Below are positions 45,206-57,109 of a DNA stretch of 64,000 bases, piece after piece. The stretch comes from Pseudomonas duriflava (GTDB lineage Bacteria; Pseudomonadota; Gammaproteobacteria; Pseudomonadales; Pseudomonadaceae): positions 124,001 to 188,000 of the forward strand of contig NZ_VLKY01000008.1 of NCBI RefSeq assembly GCF_007830155.1, written 5' to 3'. The notes below the pieces were generated by a model that made no database searches, had not been told where the DNA came from, and saw nothing but the letters and a program-made list of their open reading frames with translations. Numbering within the stretch: position 1 is the stretch's first letter; each line of letters starts with the position of its first letter. The translations under genes and the position numbers were made by a program.

Positions 45206-48037
45206 ATGCACGAAAGTGTTATGCAGCGGATGTGGGAAAGCGCTCACTTATCAGGTGGGAATGCTGCCTATGTCGAAGAACTCTATGAGCTCTATCTGCA
45301 CGATCCCAATGCCGTTCCAGAGGAATGGCGCTCCTATTTTCAGAAGCTTCCGTCTGATGGAAGTTTCTCTCCTGATGTTTCGCACTCAGCGATTCGTGAT
45401 CATTTCGTCCTGCTAGCCAAAAATCAGCGCCGTGCTCAGCCGGTATCTGCTGGTACTGTTAGCAGTGAGCATGAAAAAAAGCAGGTTGAAGTCCTTCGAC
45501 TGATTCAGGCTTACCGCATGCGTGGTCATCAGGCGGCGCAACTTGATCCGCTAGGACTTTGGCAGCGCCAAGCGCCTGCAGATCTTTTTATTAACAATTA
45601 TGGTCTGACCGACGCTGATCTTGATACTACGTTCCGTACGGGTGAGCTTTTCTTCGGTAAAGAAGAAGCAACTCTCCGCGAAATTAGAGATTCTCTGCAA
45701 GAGACGTATTGTCGCACCATCGGTGCGGAGTTCATGCATATCGTGGATTCTGAAGAGCGCCGTTGGTTCTTGCAGCGTCTTGAAAGCGTGCGTGGCCGTC
45801 CACAGTACTCCGCCGAAGTACGGACGCATCTACTAGAGCGGCTAACTGCTGCTGAGGGTCTCGAGAAGTATCTAGGTACTAAATACCCTGGCACCAAGCG
45901 CTTCGGTCTAGAAGGGGGCGAAAGCTTAATTCCTCTAGTTGATGAAATTATTCAGCGTTCGGGCTCGTATGGCGCTCAAGAGCTGGTCATCGGTATGGCT
46001 CACAGGGGACGACTCAATGTCCTGGTTAATACCTTGGGCAAAAACCCTCGTGATCTGTTTGATGAATTTGAAGGCAAGAAAGTCGTAGAGCTGGGCTCTG
46101 GTGATGTCAAATACCACCAAGGTTTCTCGTCTAACGTAATGACGGCTGGCGGTGAAGTTCATCTGGCTTTGGCGTTTAACCCTTCTCACCTTGAAATCGT
46201 TTCTCCTGTAGTGGAAGGCTCTGTTCGTGCTCGTCAGGACCGCCGTCAAGACAGAAGCGGCGAGAAGGTTGTGCCGGTTTCCATCCATGGCGATGCTGCA
46301 TTTGCTGGGCAAGGCGTAGTGATGGAAACCTTGCAGATGTCTCAGACTCGTGCTTACAAGACGGGTGGAACACTGCACATCATCATCAACAATCAGGTTG
46401 GTTTTACTACGAGTCGTCAGGAAGATGCGCGCTCAACTGAGTACGCAACCGATGTAGCGAAGATGATTCAAGCGCCTATTCTTCATGTGAATGGCGATGA
46501 TCCGGAAGCTGTCCTGTTCGTCACGCAACTTGCTGTTGATTACCGCATGCAATTTAAGCGTGATGTGGTTATTGATCTGGTCTGCTATCGTCGCCGTGGA
46601 CATAACGAAGCCGACGAGCCCAGCGGTACTCAACCGTTGATGTATCAGCAGATTGCCAAGCAGCGTACTACTCGTGATCTTTATGCTGATGCCCTGGTTC
46701 AAGCTGGAGTCATGAGTGCCGAGCAAGTCCAGGCTCAATTTGAGAATTATCGTAGTGCTCTGGATGAAGGTCGTCATGTCGTAGAAAGCCTTGTTAAAGA
46801 GCCTAATAAAGGTCTGTTCGTTGACTGGCGCCCTTACCTGGGACATGCATGGACTGCTCGTCATGACACGCGTTTTGATCTGAAGACACTTCAGGAGCTT
46901 TCCAACAAGCTGCTTCAGTTGCCAGAGGGTGTGGTCGTTCAGCGTCAGGTAGGCAAGATCCTGGAAGATCGTCAGAAGATGACTGCAGGTGGACTGCCTA
47001 TCAATTGGGGTTTCGCTGAAACAATGGCCTATGCCACGCTGCTCCATGAAGGGCATCCTATCCGCTTAACTGGACAAGATGTTGGTCGCGGTACCTTCTC
47101 GCATCGTCATGCTGTGCTGCATAACCAGAAAGATGCTGTACCTTATGTCCCGCTTCAGCATCTAAGCGAAAATCAGCCCAGCTTCGAAATTTACGACTCA
47201 TTACTGTCGGAAGAAGCCGTTCTGGCGTTTGAGTATGGTTATGCGACAACGACGCCTAATGCATTAGTCATCTGGGAAGCGCAATTTGGCGACTTTGCTA
47301 ATGGTGCGCAGGTTGTTATTGACCAGTTCATTACCAGTGGCGAAATTAAGTGGGGCCGCCTATGCGGTTTAACCATGCTGTTACCCCATGGTTATGAAGG
47401 GCAGGGGCCGGAGCATTCTTCCGCGCGACTCGAGCGTTATCTGCAGCTTTGTGCTGAGCAAAATATCCAGGTCTGTGTACCGACAACACCTGCTCAGATC
47501 TATCATTTGTTACGTCGTCAGGTAATTCGTCCGTTGCGCAAGCCGCTTGTTGTGCTGACGCCAAAATCCTTGCTGCGCCACAAATTGGCAATCTCCACTC
47601 TAGAAGATTTGGCGGAAGGCTCGTTCCAGACTGTTATTCCTGAGCTAGACACGCTTGATCCGAAGAGCGTAACCCGACTGATCATGTGCAGTGGTAAGGT
47701 GTACTACGACCTGTTGGAAAAGCGCCGTAACGAAGGGCGCAACGATATTGCCATCATACGTATCGAGCAGTTATATCCGTTCCCTGAGGATGATCTCGCT
47801 GAAATCTTCTCTGCTTACGAAAATCTTACCGACATCGTTTGGTGTCAGGAAGAGCCGATGAACCAGGGCGCTTGGTACTGCAGTCAGCATCATATGCGTC
47901 GGGTAATTGCTGCCCAGAAACCAAATCTGGACTTGAAGTATGCAGGACGTGAGGCGTCGGCTGCCCCGGCTGTTGGTTACGCTTCAATGCATGCCGAGCA
48001 GCAAGAAAAGCTGCTTTCCGATGCTTTCATAGTTTAA
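45206..48037 (+). CDS. sucA: 2-oxoglutarate dehydrogenase E1 component
   Basis: 943 residues. The N-terminal E2-binding motif (YVEELYELYLHDPNAVPEEWRSYF), the thiamine-diphosphate domain (VIGMAHRGRLNVLVN, FNPSHLEIVSPVVEG, GDAAFAGQGVV, INNQVGFTT) and the transketolase-like C-terminal part (GQDVGRGTFSHRHAVL, EAQFGDFANGAQVVIDQF, MLLPHGYEGQGPEHSSAR) are complete. It decarboxylates 2-oxoglutarate and transfers the succinyl group to the lipoyl group of SucB. GAGGGG lies upstream of the ATG. Confidence 0.97.
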   Translation: MHESVMQRMWESAHLSGGNAAYVEELYELYLHDPNAVPEEWRSYFQKLPSDGSFSPDVSHSAIRDHFVLLAKNQRRAQPVSAGTVSSEHEKKQVEVLRLIQAYRMRGHQAAQLDPLGLWQRQAPADLFINNYGLTDADLDTTFRTGELFFGKEEATLREIRDSLQETYCRTIGAEFMHIVDSEERRWFLQRLESVRGRPQYSAEVRTHLLERLTAAEGLEKYLGTKYPGTKRFGLEGGESLIPLVDEIIQRSGSYGAQELVIGMAHRGRLNVLVNTLGKNPRDLFDEFEGKKVVELGSGDVKYHQGFSSNVMTAGGEVHLALAFNPSHLEIVSPVVEGSVRARQDRRQDRSGEKVVPVSIHGDAAFAGQGVVMETLQMSQTRAYKTGGTLHIIINNQVGFTTSRQEDARSTEYATDVAKMIQAPILHVNGDDPEAVLFVTQLAVDYRMQFKRDVVIDLVCYRRRGHNEADEPSGTQPLMYQQIAKQRTTRDLYADALVQAGVMSAEQVQAQFENYRSALDEGRHVVESLVKEPNKGLFVDWRPYLGHAWTARHDTRFDLKTLQELSNKLLQLPEGVVVQRQVGKILEDRQKMTAGGLPINWGFAETMAYATLLHEGHPIRLTGQDVGRGTFSHRHAVLHNQKDAVPYVPLQHLSENQPSFEIYDSLLSEEAVLAFEYGYATTTPNALVIWEAQFGDFANGAQVVIDQFITSGEIKWGRLCGLTMLLPHGYEGQGPEHSSARLERYLQLCAEQNIQVCVPTTPAQIYHLLRRQVIRPLRKPLVVLTPKSLLRHKLAISTLEDLAEGSFQTVIPELDTLDPKSVTRLIMCSGKVYYDLLEKRRNEGRNDIAIIRIEQLYPFPEDDLAEIFSAYENLTDIVWCQEEPMNQGAWYCSQHHMRRVIAAQKPNLDLKYAGREASAAPAVGYASMHAEQQEKLLSDAFIV

Positions 48038-48074
48038 CGCGCTCGTATAAAAACGAATTAAGGAACCCCTGAGA

Positions 48075-49295
48075 ATGGCTATCGAGATCAAAGCCCCAAC
48101 GTTTCCAGAATCGGTTGCAGACGGCACCGTAGCGACTTGGCACAAAAAGCCTGGCGAGGCAGTCAAGCGGGATGAGCTGCTTGTTGATATCGAAACCGAT
48201 AAGGTTGTTTTGGAAGTGGTGGCTCCGGCTGATGGTGTGCTCGCTGAAGTTTTGAAGAACGAAGGTGATACCGTTCTGAGCGAAGAAGTCATTGCCCGGG
48301 TAGAAGAGGGTGCGGCAGCAGCATCACCTGCTAGCGCACCGGCCGCAGCAGCGCCCGCTGCCCCAGCCGCTACGGCAGGGAGCTCCGATGAAGATCCTAT
48401 CCTAGCTCCTGCTGCACGTAAGTTGGCTGAAGAAAATGGCCTGGATCCAGCGACTATCAAAGGCACTGGCAAAGGCGGACGAGTAACCAAGGAAGACGCA
48501 GTTGCAGCTATCGAGGCCAAGAAGTCCGCTCCGGCTGCTACTTCTACAAGCCCGTCGGTGGCTGCGCCTGCTGTCAATGTGCCTGCAGGGGATCGTGTCG
48601 AAAAACGTGTACCGATGACGCGCTTGCGTGCCAAAGTGGCTGAGCGTTTGGTTGAAGCCCAGTCCAGCATGGCCATGTTGACAACGTTCAACGAAGTCAA
48701 CATGAAGCCGATTATGGACTTGCGCTCCAAGTACAAGGACATGTTCGAGAAGAAGCACAACGGAGTACGTTTGGGCTTCATGTCCTTCTTTGTGAAAGCA
48801 GCCACCGAGGCGCTCAAGCGATTCCCGGGTGTCAATGCTTCAATCGACGGAAACGACATTGTTTATCACGGTTATCAAGATATCGGGGTTGCTGTATCTA
48901 GCGATCGCGGCTTGGTCGTACCGGTCCTGCGTAATGCTGAGTTCATGAGTCTGGCCGAAGTAGAAGGCACCATTTCCGATTTTGGTAAGAAAGCTAAGGC
49001 CGGTAAGCTGACCATGGAAGACATGATGGGCGGCACCTTTACCATTTCTAATGGTGGTGTTTTTGGCTCCCTGTTATCCACTCCCATTGTTAATCCGCCG
49101 CAGACAGCAATTCTGGGTATGCACAAAATCCAAGAGCGCCCAATGGCTGTAAACGGTCAGGTTGTAATTCTGCCGATGATGTATCTGGCACTCTCGTATG
49201 ACCATCGTTTGATTGATGGCAAGGAAGCCGTAAGCTTCCTGGTAACCATTAAGGACCTGTTGGAAGATCCGGCTCGTCTGCTATTGGATATCTAA
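48075..49295 (+). CDS. sucB: Dihydrolipoyllysine succinyltransferase (E2) of 2-oxoglutarate dehydrogenase
   Basis: 406 residues. One lipoyl domain (residues ~1-76) with the lipoylated Lys43 in [10 protein letters not shown], an Ala/Pro-rich linker, a peripheral subunit-binding domain ([29 protein letters not shown]), a second linker, and the catalytic domain with His377 and Asp381 in SYDHRLIDG. It transfers succinyl from lipoamide to CoA and forms the 24-mer core. Lies 37 bases after sucA. Confidence 0.97.
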   Translation: MAIEIKAPTFPESVADGTVATWHKKPGEAVKRDELLVDIETDKVVLEVVAPADGVLAEVLKNEGDTVLSEEVIARVEEGAAAASPASAPAAAAPAAPAATAGSSDEDPILAPAARKLAEENGLDPATIKGTGKGGRVTKEDAVAAIEAKKSAPAATSTSPSVAAPAVNVPAGDRVEKRVPMTRLRAKVAERLVEAQSSMAMLTTFNEVNMKPIMDLRSKYKDMFEKKHNGVRLGFMSFFVKAATEALKRFPGVNASIDGNDIVYHGYQDIGVAVSSDRGLVVPVLRNAEFMSLAEVEGTISDFGKKAKAGKLTMEDMMGGTFTISNGGVFGSLLSTPIVNPPQTAILGMHKIQERPMAVNGQVVILPMMYLALSYDHRLIDGKEAVSFLVTIKDLLEDPARLLLDI

Positions 49296-49310
49296 ATCAG
49301 CTCAAATTAA

Positions 49311-50795
<1,485 letters not shown>

Positions 50796-50799
50796 GACA

Positions 50800-50946
50800 G
50801 TAAACCAACGGTGAGCAGCCCGCCGCTCTCTAGAAGAGGGCCGCAGGAACGCTCACCGGACTGCCTGGAGGCAGTCACAGGTGGCGCGGCGCCTTGATGA
50901 GCGCAGCGCCGAAATGCGCAATACCTAACGAAGACGGTAGATAAGC
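50800..50946 (+). ncRNA. Structured sucC leader, candidate sucC RNA motif
   Basis: Three hairpins are packed between lpdG and sucC. The first is CGGTGAGC (50809-50816) with GCTCACCG (50851-50858), enclosing a smaller CTCT/AGAG stem. The second is GACTGCC (50859-50865) with GGCAGTC (50870-50876). The third is 50883-50892 with 50901-50910, a GC-rich stem with one mismatch. A cis-regulatory 'sucC RNA' has been described in Pseudomonas in the 5' leader of sucC; position and length fit, but I have not compared it with the covariance model. Confidence 0.6.
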
Positions 50947-52113
50947 ATGAATCTCCACGAGTATCAGGGTAAGCAGCTGTTCGCTGAGTACGGCCTGCCC
51001 GTATCCAAGGGCTTCGCTGTAGACACCCCGGAAGAAGCGGCGGAAGCCTGCGAAAAAATCGGTGGCAGCGAGTGGGTCGTAAAAGCACAAGTTCATGCGG
51101 GTGGCCGTGGTAAAGCCGGCGGTGTGAAGCTGGTGAAAAGCAAAGAGGATGCGAAAGCGTTTGCCCAGAACTGGCTAGGCAAGAATCTAGTGACCTATCA
51201 GACCGATGCGAATGGTCAGCCGGTCAGCAAAATTCTGGTTGAGTCTTGCACGGATATCGACAAAGAGCTTTACCTGGGTGCCGTTGTCGACCGTTCGAGC
51301 CGTCGTATCGTGTTCATGGCCTCTACTGAGGGCGGTGTGGACATCGAAAAAGTCGCGCATGACACTCCTGAGAAAATTCTAAAGGCGACTATCGATCCGC
51401 TGGTAGGTGCGCAGCCTTACCAAGGGCGTGAGCTGGCTTTCCAGCTGGGCCTGAAAGGCGACCAGATCAAGCAGTTCACTCAGATCTTTGTTGGTCTGGC
51501 CAAGCTGTTTAAGGATTACGATCTGGCTCTGCTGGAAGTAAATCCATTGGTCATCAAGAAAGACGGCAACTTGCATTGCTTGGATGCCAAAATCAATATC
51601 GACAGCAACGCGATGTACCGTCAGCCCAAACTGCGCGCTATGCATGACCCGTCCCAGGACGACGCGCGTGAGGCACATGCTCAGAAGTGGGAACTGAACT
51701 ACGTTGCGCTGGAGGGCAATATTGGTTGCATGGTAAATGGTGCCGGTCTGGCCATGGGTACCATGGATATCGTCAACCTCCATGGTGGCAAGCCTGCAAA
51801 CTTCCTGGACGTTGGTGGTGGCGCAACTAAAGAGCGTGTTACCGAAGCGTTCAAAATCATTTTGTCCGATAGCAACGTTAAGGCCGTTCTGGTCAATATC
51901 TTTGGCGGTATCGTACGCTGCGACATGATTGCCGAAGGCATCATCGGGGCGGTTAAAGATGTAGGCGTAAAGGTACCGGTCGTGGTTCGTCTGGAAGGCA
52001 ACAATGCCGAACTGGGCGCCAAGGTTCTGGCAGATAGCGGTTTGAACATCATCGCGGCAACTAGCCTGACCGACGCTGCTCAGCAGGTCGTCAAGGCCGC
52101 GGAGGGTAAGTAA
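50947..52113 (+). CDS. sucC: Succinyl-CoA synthetase beta subunit (ADP-forming)
   Basis: 388 residues. ATP-grasp domain [54 protein letters not shown], and the CoA-ligase part [39 protein letters not shown] and [11 protein letters not shown]. With SucD it converts succinyl-CoA to succinate with substrate-level phosphorylation. The GTP- or ATP-specificity is not readable with certainty. One-base overlap with sucD. Confidence 0.96.
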   Translation: MNLHEYQGKQLFAEYGLPVSKGFAVDTPEEAAEACEKIGGSEWVVKAQVHAGGRGKAGGVKLVKSKEDAKAFAQNWLGKNLVTYQTDANGQPVSKILVESCTDIDKELYLGAVVDRSSRRIVFMASTEGGVDIEKVAHDTPEKILKATIDPLVGAQPYQGRELAFQLGLKGDQIKQFTQIFVGLAKLFKDYDLALLEVNPLVIKKDGNLHCLDAKINIDSNAMYRQPKLRAMHDPSQDDAREAHAQKWELNYVALEGNIGCMVNGAGLAMGTMDIVNLHGGKPANFLDVGGGATKERVTEAFKIILSDSNVKAVLVNIFGGIVRCDMIAEGIIGAVKDVGVKVPVVVRLEGNNAELGAKVLADSGLNIIAATSLTDAAQQVVKAAEGK

Positions 52114-53000
52114 TGAGCGTCCTGATTAATAAAGACACCAAAGTCATTTGCCAGGGTTTCACTGGTAGCCAGGGTACTTTCCACTCCGAGCAAGCCATTG
52201 CATACGGCACTCAAATGGTCGGTGGCGTTACGCCTGGAAAGGGCGGCACTACGCACCTGGGACTGCCGGTATTCAATACAGTGAAGGAAGCTGTCGAGGC
52301 GACGGGCGCCGATGCGTCAGTTATCTATGTACCGGCTCCATTCTGTAAAGATTCGATCATGGAAGCCGCACTTGGCGGTATTAAGCTGATCGTTTGCATT
52401 ACCGAAGGTATTCCTACCCTGGATATGCTCGATGCTAAGGTCAAGTGCGACGAACTGGGTGTTCGTCTCATCGGTCCAAACTGCCCAGGCGTAATTACTC
52501 CAGGCGAGTGCAAAATTGGTATCATGCCAGGCCATATCCATCTGCCGGGCAAAGTTGGTATCGTGTCGCGTTCCGGCACATTGACTTATGAAGCCGTTAA
52601 GCAAACTACTGATGCCGGCTTTGGCCAGTCCACGTGTGTGGGTATCGGCGGTGACCCGATTCCGGGCTCCAATTTCATTGATATTCTGAAAATGTTCCAA
52701 GAGGATCCGCAGACCGAAGCGATCGTTATGATCGGTGAAATCGGCGGTTCGGCAGAGGAAGAAGCAGCTGCGTTCATCAAGGCTAACGTAACCAAGCCTG
52801 TTGTATCTTACATCGCAGGTGTTACAGCTCCTCCTGGAAAGCGCATGGGGCACGCGGGTGCGATTATCTCTGGTGGTAAAGGTACTGCCGATGAGAAATT
52901 CGCTGCTCTGCAAGATGCCGGCGTGAAAACTGTTCGTTCCTTGGCTGACATCGGTAAGGCACTAGCAGAAGTGACAGGATGGGAAATGAAGCAGGCGTAA
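52113..53000 (+). CDS. sucD: Succinyl-CoA synthetase alpha subunit
   Basis: 295 residues. CoA-binding Rossmann domain ([38 protein letters not shown]) and the phosphohistidine His247 in [27 protein letters not shown] and [12 protein letters not shown] are also present. ATGA overlap with sucC gives coupled translation and equal stoichiometry. Followed by a strong terminator that closes the sdh-suc cluster. Confidence 0.97.
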   Translation: MSVLINKDTKVICQGFTGSQGTFHSEQAIAYGTQMVGGVTPGKGGTTHLGLPVFNTVKEAVEATGADASVIYVPAPFCKDSIMEAALGGIKLIVCITEGIPTLDMLDAKVKCDELGVRLIGPNCPGVITPGECKIGIMPGHIHLPGKVGIVSRSGTLTYEAVKQTTDAGFGQSTCVGIGGDPIPGSNFIDILKMFQEDPQTEAIVMIGEIGGSAEEEAAAFIKANVTKPVVSYIAGVTAPPGKRMGHAGAIISGGKGTADEKFAALQDAGVKTVRSLADIGKALAEVTGWEMKQA

Positions 53001-53015
53001 GTGCTTGTTAATTTG

Positions 53016-53043
53016 AAAAGGCCACCTTCGGGTGGCCTTTTTT
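53016..53043 (+). terminator. Terminator closing the suc operon
   Basis: GGCCACC (53020-53026), tetraloop TTCG, GGTGGCC (53031-53037), then T6. Strong intrinsic terminator. Confidence 0.93.
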
Positions 53044-53189
53044 ATTATCTATCAGCCCTTTGAAATTGATAGAATTCCCGGACGCCTGTTCAGGCACTAA
53101 TCCGTCAGGTCCGGTAGCGCTGCATTTTTGTATGAGTGGCGCTTATATACATTGGGCCATCTGCCTCTTCATCTGCTGTGGTGCGTACT

Positions 53190-54497
53190 ATGACTCGCTT
53201 GAAAAGCCTAGACCTTATCGCTCTCGGCTTTATGACCTTCGCGTTGTTTCTTGGTGCAGGAAACATCATTTTTCCTCCTAGTGCTGGTATGGCCGCTGGA
53301 GAGCATCTTGGATCGGCAGCTCTGGGCTTTTTGATTACTGGAGTGGGGCTGCCTTTGTTGGCGGTTGTAGCTCTGGCACGTGTGGGGGGCGGAATGGATA
53401 TCATGACCGCTCCCTTGGGGCGTGTAGCGGGTACTTTATTCGCTATTGCGGTTTATCTCGCTATAGGTCCCATGTTTGCTACGCCTAGAACAGCGGTTGT
53501 ATCTTTTGAGATGGGAATTGCCCCCTTTTTGGGGGACAGCCAGAGCGCTTTGCTGATATATACGATTCTTTATTTTGTTGTCGTCACCTTGCTATCGCTG
53601 AATCCAGGACGCCTGGTAGACCGGGTTGGAAAGTTCATCACACCAGTACTAATCCTGGCCTTGCTGACTTTGGGCGTGACAGCTTTGATAAAACCGGCTG
53701 GGCCTATCGGCAGTGCAACAGGGCGTTATCTTGAGGCGCCTCTTGCTGAGGGCTTTCTCCAAGGCTATTTGACAATGGATACTTTGGGTGCCCTGGTTTT
53801 TGGTATCGTTATCACGACAGCTATTCGCAACCGTGGTATTGAGGATCCTCGCTTGATCACTCGTTACTCGATCATTGCCGGGCTAATTGCAGCTTGTGGT
53901 TTGTCGTTGGTTTATCTGTCGCTCTTCTATCTAGGAGCGTCCAGTCGCGAGATTGCTGCAGAGGCACCTAATGGGGTGGCGATTCTGACGTCTTATGTGA
54001 GCCATACATTTGGTGAAGAAGGGCGCTTGTTGCTGGCGGTAGTTATTACTTTAGCTTGCCTGACAACAGCTGTAGGGCTACTGACTGCGTGTGGACAGTT
54101 CTTTAGTGCGTTGCTGCCTGTTTCCTACCGCGCGGTGGTATTGATTATTGCTTTGTTCAGCTTGCTCGTATCTAACCTGGGTCTTACCCAGTTAATTACC
54201 GTCTCGATTCCGGTGTTGGTTGGTCTGTATCCCTTGGCTATCGTTATCATTGCCTTAAGCCTTGCCAGCCGCTGCTGGCGTTCTCCCTCGCGTGTGTTTA
54301 TTCCGGTAATGGGAGTGGCTTTGATATTTGGTCTTTTTGATGGTATGGCAGCAGCAGGTTTTAAGGAATACGTACCGGCTGTTATTGAATCTTTACCACT
54401 GGCACAGCATAGCTTAGGCTGGTTTGTACCTGTGCTTCTCATACTTGTAGTAGCGGTTCTGATTGATAGGTGGCTCGATTCCTCACGCCATAGGTAA
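53190..54497 (+). CDS. braB: Branched-chain amino acid:cation symporter (LIVCS family)
   Basis: 435 residues from ATG 53190; the upstream extension of the frame is poor. About twelve transmembrane helices. LIVCS signatures: LGFMTFALFLGAGNIIFPPSAGM, AIGPMFATPRTAVVSFEMGI and GYLTMDTLGALVFGIV. It imports Leu, Ile and Val with Na+ or H+. I recall braB directly after sucD in P. aeruginosa, so the symbol braB (E. coli brnQ) fits. The ribosome site is weak, and a structured stretch precedes it (53078-53114). Confidence 0.9.
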   Translation: MTRLKSLDLIALGFMTFALFLGAGNIIFPPSAGMAAGEHLGSAALGFLITGVGLPLLAVVALARVGGGMDIMTAPLGRVAGTLFAIAVYLAIGPMFATPRTAVVSFEMGIAPFLGDSQSALLIYTILYFVVVTLLSLNPGRLVDRVGKFITPVLILALLTLGVTALIKPAGPIGSATGRYLEAPLAEGFLQGYLTMDTLGALVFGIVITTAIRNRGIEDPRLITRYSIIAGLIAACGLSLVYLSLFYLGASSREIAAEAPNGVAILTSYVSHTFGEEGRLLLAVVITLACLTTAVGLLTACGQFFSALLPVSYRAVVLIIALFSLLVSNLGLTQLITVSIPVLVGLYPLAIVIIALSLASRCWRSPSRVFIPVMGVALIFGLFDGMAAAGFKEYVPAVIESLPLAQHSLGWFVPVLLILVVAVLIDRWLDSSRHR

Positions 54498-54504
54498 GAT
54501 TTGT

Positions 54505-54533
54505 AATAAGGCCCGCATAAGCGGGCCTTATTA
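54505..54533. terminator. Bidirectional terminator between braB and lipoprotein gene
   Basis: AATAAGGCCCGC (54505-54516), loop ATAA, GCGGGCCTTATT (54521-54532). Symmetrical 12-bp stem between convergent genes. Confidence 0.88.
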
Positions 54534-54556
54534 TTCGGGTCAACCGATTGTGTCTG

Positions 54557-54859
54557 TTAAGGCTTTTGCGTGTTCTGAGCAGGATCAGCAGGTGCTGGGG
54601 CGCCACCTTGTGGTGCTGTGTTATTCGTGGTGTCCTGACTTTCCTCAATCTTTTCTTGTGCGGCCTCAGCGCGTTCCTGGACGGCTTCTTTGCTTTCCTT
54701 GGCCGCGTCATTCATGGATTCGCGGGCGTCATTCATAGACTCTTGCGCATTTTCTTGTGACTGCTGCGCATCTTGTGCCTTTTCTTCAGAAGGCTTGTCA
54801 CAGGCAGCCAGGCCAAGGGCTGCGGCAAGCAATAGGGCATAAGCAAAAGGTTTCTGCAT
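54557..54859 (-). CDS. Small alpha-helical lipoprotein
   Basis: 100 residues from ATG 54859, with AAGGAG seven bases upstream. Signal peptide with lipobox LAAC, Cys20. The mature part is strongly hydrophilic, rich in Glu, Gln, Ala and Ser, and contains a near-repeat NAQESMNDARESMNDAAKES that suggests a coiled coil; the tail is Pro/Ala/Gln-rich. No named family recognised. Asp at +2 after Cys (CDKP) is the E. coli inner-membrane retention signal, but the rule is weaker in Pseudomonas. Confidence 0.82.
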   Translation of the reverse strand: MQKPFAYALLLAAALGLAACDKPSEEKAQDAQQSQENAQESMNDARESMNDAAKESKEAVQERAEAAQEKIEESQDTTNNTAPQGGAPAPADPAQNTQKP

Positions 54860-55054
54860 GGTTTTCTCCTTGTCAATTTTATGGCAGCGCTTCGGGCAGA
54901 AAGGCCACAAAGCTCCGCGTTGAGCCTCATGGCTTCGGTGCGGTCGGCATACCTCCATAGGCATGGCTGCTGGACCTAGGGCAACAAACACGTGTTACTA
55001 GTTCCTGACCTTTTTTCAAATACGCCTAACATGCATGCTGCGCTACATTTTGGG

Positions 55055-55081
55055 TTGAAAAATAAGGACTTGCCCCCATCT
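55055..55081 (+). promoter_or_regulatory. Heat-shock (sigma-32, RpoH) promoter for htpG
   Basis: TTGAAA (55055-55060), 13-base spacer, CCCCATCT (55074-55081), a match to the RpoH consensus TTGAAA-N13-CCCCATNT. It lies about 68 bases before the htpG start. Confidence 0.85.
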
Positions 55082-55148
55082 GGCGTTCATCACCGTTAGT
55101 GCGGTTTACCCGTCCACGGCCCATCCGTCATCAGTGGAGTTTGTAACC

Positions 55149-57047
55149 ATGAGTGTGGAGACTCAGAAAGAAACGTTAGGTTTTCAGACTGAAGTGAAGC
55201 AATTGCTTCATCTCATGATTCACTCTTTGTATTCCAACAAAGAAATCTTTCTTCGTGAGTTGATTTCGAACGCATCCGATGCGGCAGACAAGCTTCGCTT
55301 TGAAGCGTTGGCTAAGCCCGAGTTGCTTGAGGGCGGTGATGCGCTCCGAATTCGGGTTAGTTTTGACAAGGAAGCACGTACGGTCACCATTGAAGATAAT
55401 GGGATCGGTATGAGCCGTGAAGATGTTATTACGCACCTGGGTACTATTGCGAAGTCCGGTACGGCAGATTTCCTTAAGAACTTATCTGGCGATCAGAAGA
55501 AAGATTCACATCTGATTGGGCAGTTCGGAGTTGGGTTTTATAGCGCTTTCATCGTTGCTGATAAGGTTGATGTTTTTACCCGCCGAGCAGGAATGCCTGC
55601 AAGCGAGGGAGTGCATTGGAGTTCGCAAGGCGAAGGTGAGTTCGATGTGGCAACTATCGAGAAGCCTGAGCGCGGAACACGTATCGTCTTGCATTTAAAA
55701 GCGTCAGAAGATGAGTTTGCCGATGGCTGGCGTCTACGCAATATCATCAAGAAATATTCTGACCATATCGCGCTGCCTATTGAATTACCTAAAGAGCATC
55801 ATGGCGAGGACGCTCCTGCTGAACAAGAGTGGGAGACTGTCAACCGGGCCAGTGCCTTGTGGACGCGTCCGCGCACAGAGATAAAGGACGAGGAGTATCA
55901 GGAGTTCTACAAGCATGTCTCCCATGACTTCGAGAACCCACTGACCTGGAGCCATAATAAGGTCGAAGGCAAGCTTGAATATACCTCGTTGCTATACGTT
56001 CCTGCTCGTGCGCCCTTTGATCTCTACCAGCGGGAAGCGCCGCGGGGTCTCAAGTTGTATGTACAGCGCGTGTTCATCATGGATCAGGCGGATGAGTTTC
56101 TTCCGCTGTACTTGCGCTTCATCAAGGGTGTAGTGGATTCAAACGATCTGTCGTTGAACGTTTCGCGTGAGATTCTTCAGAAGGATCCTGTGATCGACTC
56201 TATGAAGTCGGCTCTGACCAAGCGCGTGCTCGATATGCTAGAAAAGCTGGCCAAGAACGAGCCCGAGCAGTACAAGAAGTTTTGGGATGCCTTTGGCCAA
56301 GTTTTGAAGGAAGGTCCTGCCGAAGATTTTGCCAATCGCGAAAAAATTGCCGGCCTGCTACGGTTCGCTTCGACTCAAGGGGATAGCGGCGTTCAAGATG
56401 TTTCTCTGGCGGACTATATTGGCCGCTTGAAAGAGGGACAGGACAAGATCTATTACCTGACCGGTGAAAGCTATGGGCAGGTAAAAAATAGCCCGCACCT
56501 TGAAGTGTTCCGTAAGAAAGGTATCGAGGTATTGCTGCTGACCGACCGTATCGACGAATGGTTGATGAGCTACCTGACCGAGTTTGATGGTAAAACTTTT
56601 GTAGATGTAGCCCGTGGTGATCTTGATCTAGGTAAATTGGATTCCGAAGAGGATAAGAAAGCCCAAGAAGAGGTTGCTAAAGCTAAGGAGGGACTGGTAG
56701 AGCGCTTGAAGGCGGCACTTGATTCTAGCGTCAGTGAGGTTCGAGTGTCCCATCGCCTTACCGACTCGCCTGCTATTTTGGCGATTGGAGAGCAAGATCT
56801 GGGTATGCAAATGCGACGGATCCTGGAGGCCAGTGGGCAGAAGGCTCCAGAATCCAAGCCAATCTTTGAAATCAATCCTCAGCACCCCTTAATTGAAAAG
56901 CTGGATGCCGAGCAAGATGAGGATCGTTTCAAGGATCTGGCTCACGTTTTGTTTGATCAGGCTGCCTTGGCTGCAGGCGATAGCCTCAAGGATCCAGCAG
57001 CGTATGTGCGTCGCTTGAACAAGCTCCTCGTCGAGCTTTCTGCTTGA
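55149..57047 (+). CDS. htpG: Hsp90-family chaperone HtpG
   Basis: 632 residues from ATG 55149, with GGAG nine bases upstream; an in-frame upstream start adds only five residues. GHKL ATPase domain: [54 protein letters not shown]. The middle domain contains RAPFDLY and [11 protein letters not shown] (catalytic Arg), and the C-terminal dimerisation domain lacks MEEVD. It is an ATP-dependent chaperone of the cytosol, and the heat-shock promoter upstream fits. Confidence 0.97.
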   Translation: MSVETQKETLGFQTEVKQLLHLMIHSLYSNKEIFLRELISNASDAADKLRFEALAKPELLEGGDALRIRVSFDKEARTVTIEDNGIGMSREDVITHLGTIAKSGTADFLKNLSGDQKKDSHLIGQFGVGFYSAFIVADKVDVFTRRAGMPASEGVHWSSQGEGEFDVATIEKPERGTRIVLHLKASEDEFADGWRLRNIIKKYSDHIALPIELPKEHHGEDAPAEQEWETVNRASALWTRPRTEIKDEEYQEFYKHVSHDFENPLTWSHNKVEGKLEYTSLLYVPARAPFDLYQREAPRGLKLYVQRVFIMDQADEFLPLYLRFIKGVVDSNDLSLNVSREILQKDPVIDSMKSALTKRVLDMLEKLAKNEPEQYKKFWDAFGQVLKEGPAEDFANREKIAGLLRFASTQGDSGVQDVSLADYIGRLKEGQDKIYYLTGESYGQVKNSPHLEVFRKKGIEVLLLTDRIDEWLMSYLTEFDGKTFVDVARGDLDLGKLDSEEDKKAQEEVAKAKEGLVERLKAALDSSVSEVRVSHRLTDSPAILAIGEQDLGMQMRRILEASGQKAPESKPIFEINPQHPLIEKLDAEQDEDRFKDLAHVLFDQAALAAGDSLKDPAAYVRRLNKLLVELSA

Positions 57048-57050
57048 CGC

Positions 57051-57079
57051 AATAAAGCCCGCCTCCGGCGGGCTTTATT
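57051..57079 (+). terminator. Terminator after htpG
   Basis: AATAAAGCCCGCC (57051-57063), loop TCC, GGCGGGCTTTATT (57067-57079). Perfect 13-bp stem. Confidence 0.88.
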
Positions 57080-57109
57080 ATTAGCAGTGATGGATTATTA
57101 GGAGAACCC

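Noticed and set aside
46433-47056. 207-residue open frame opposite sucA
   Set aside because: Shadow of sucA, which has intact catalytic motifs across this stretch.
47984-48859. 291-residue open frame opposite sucB on the minus strand
   Set aside because: It is the complement of a strongly biased, complete sucB gene, is rich in Ala/Ser/Pro from codon mirroring, and has no ribosome site or family features.
52317-52913. 198-residue open frame opposite sucD
   Set aside because: Fully inside a complete sucD gene on the other strand; no recognisable domain.
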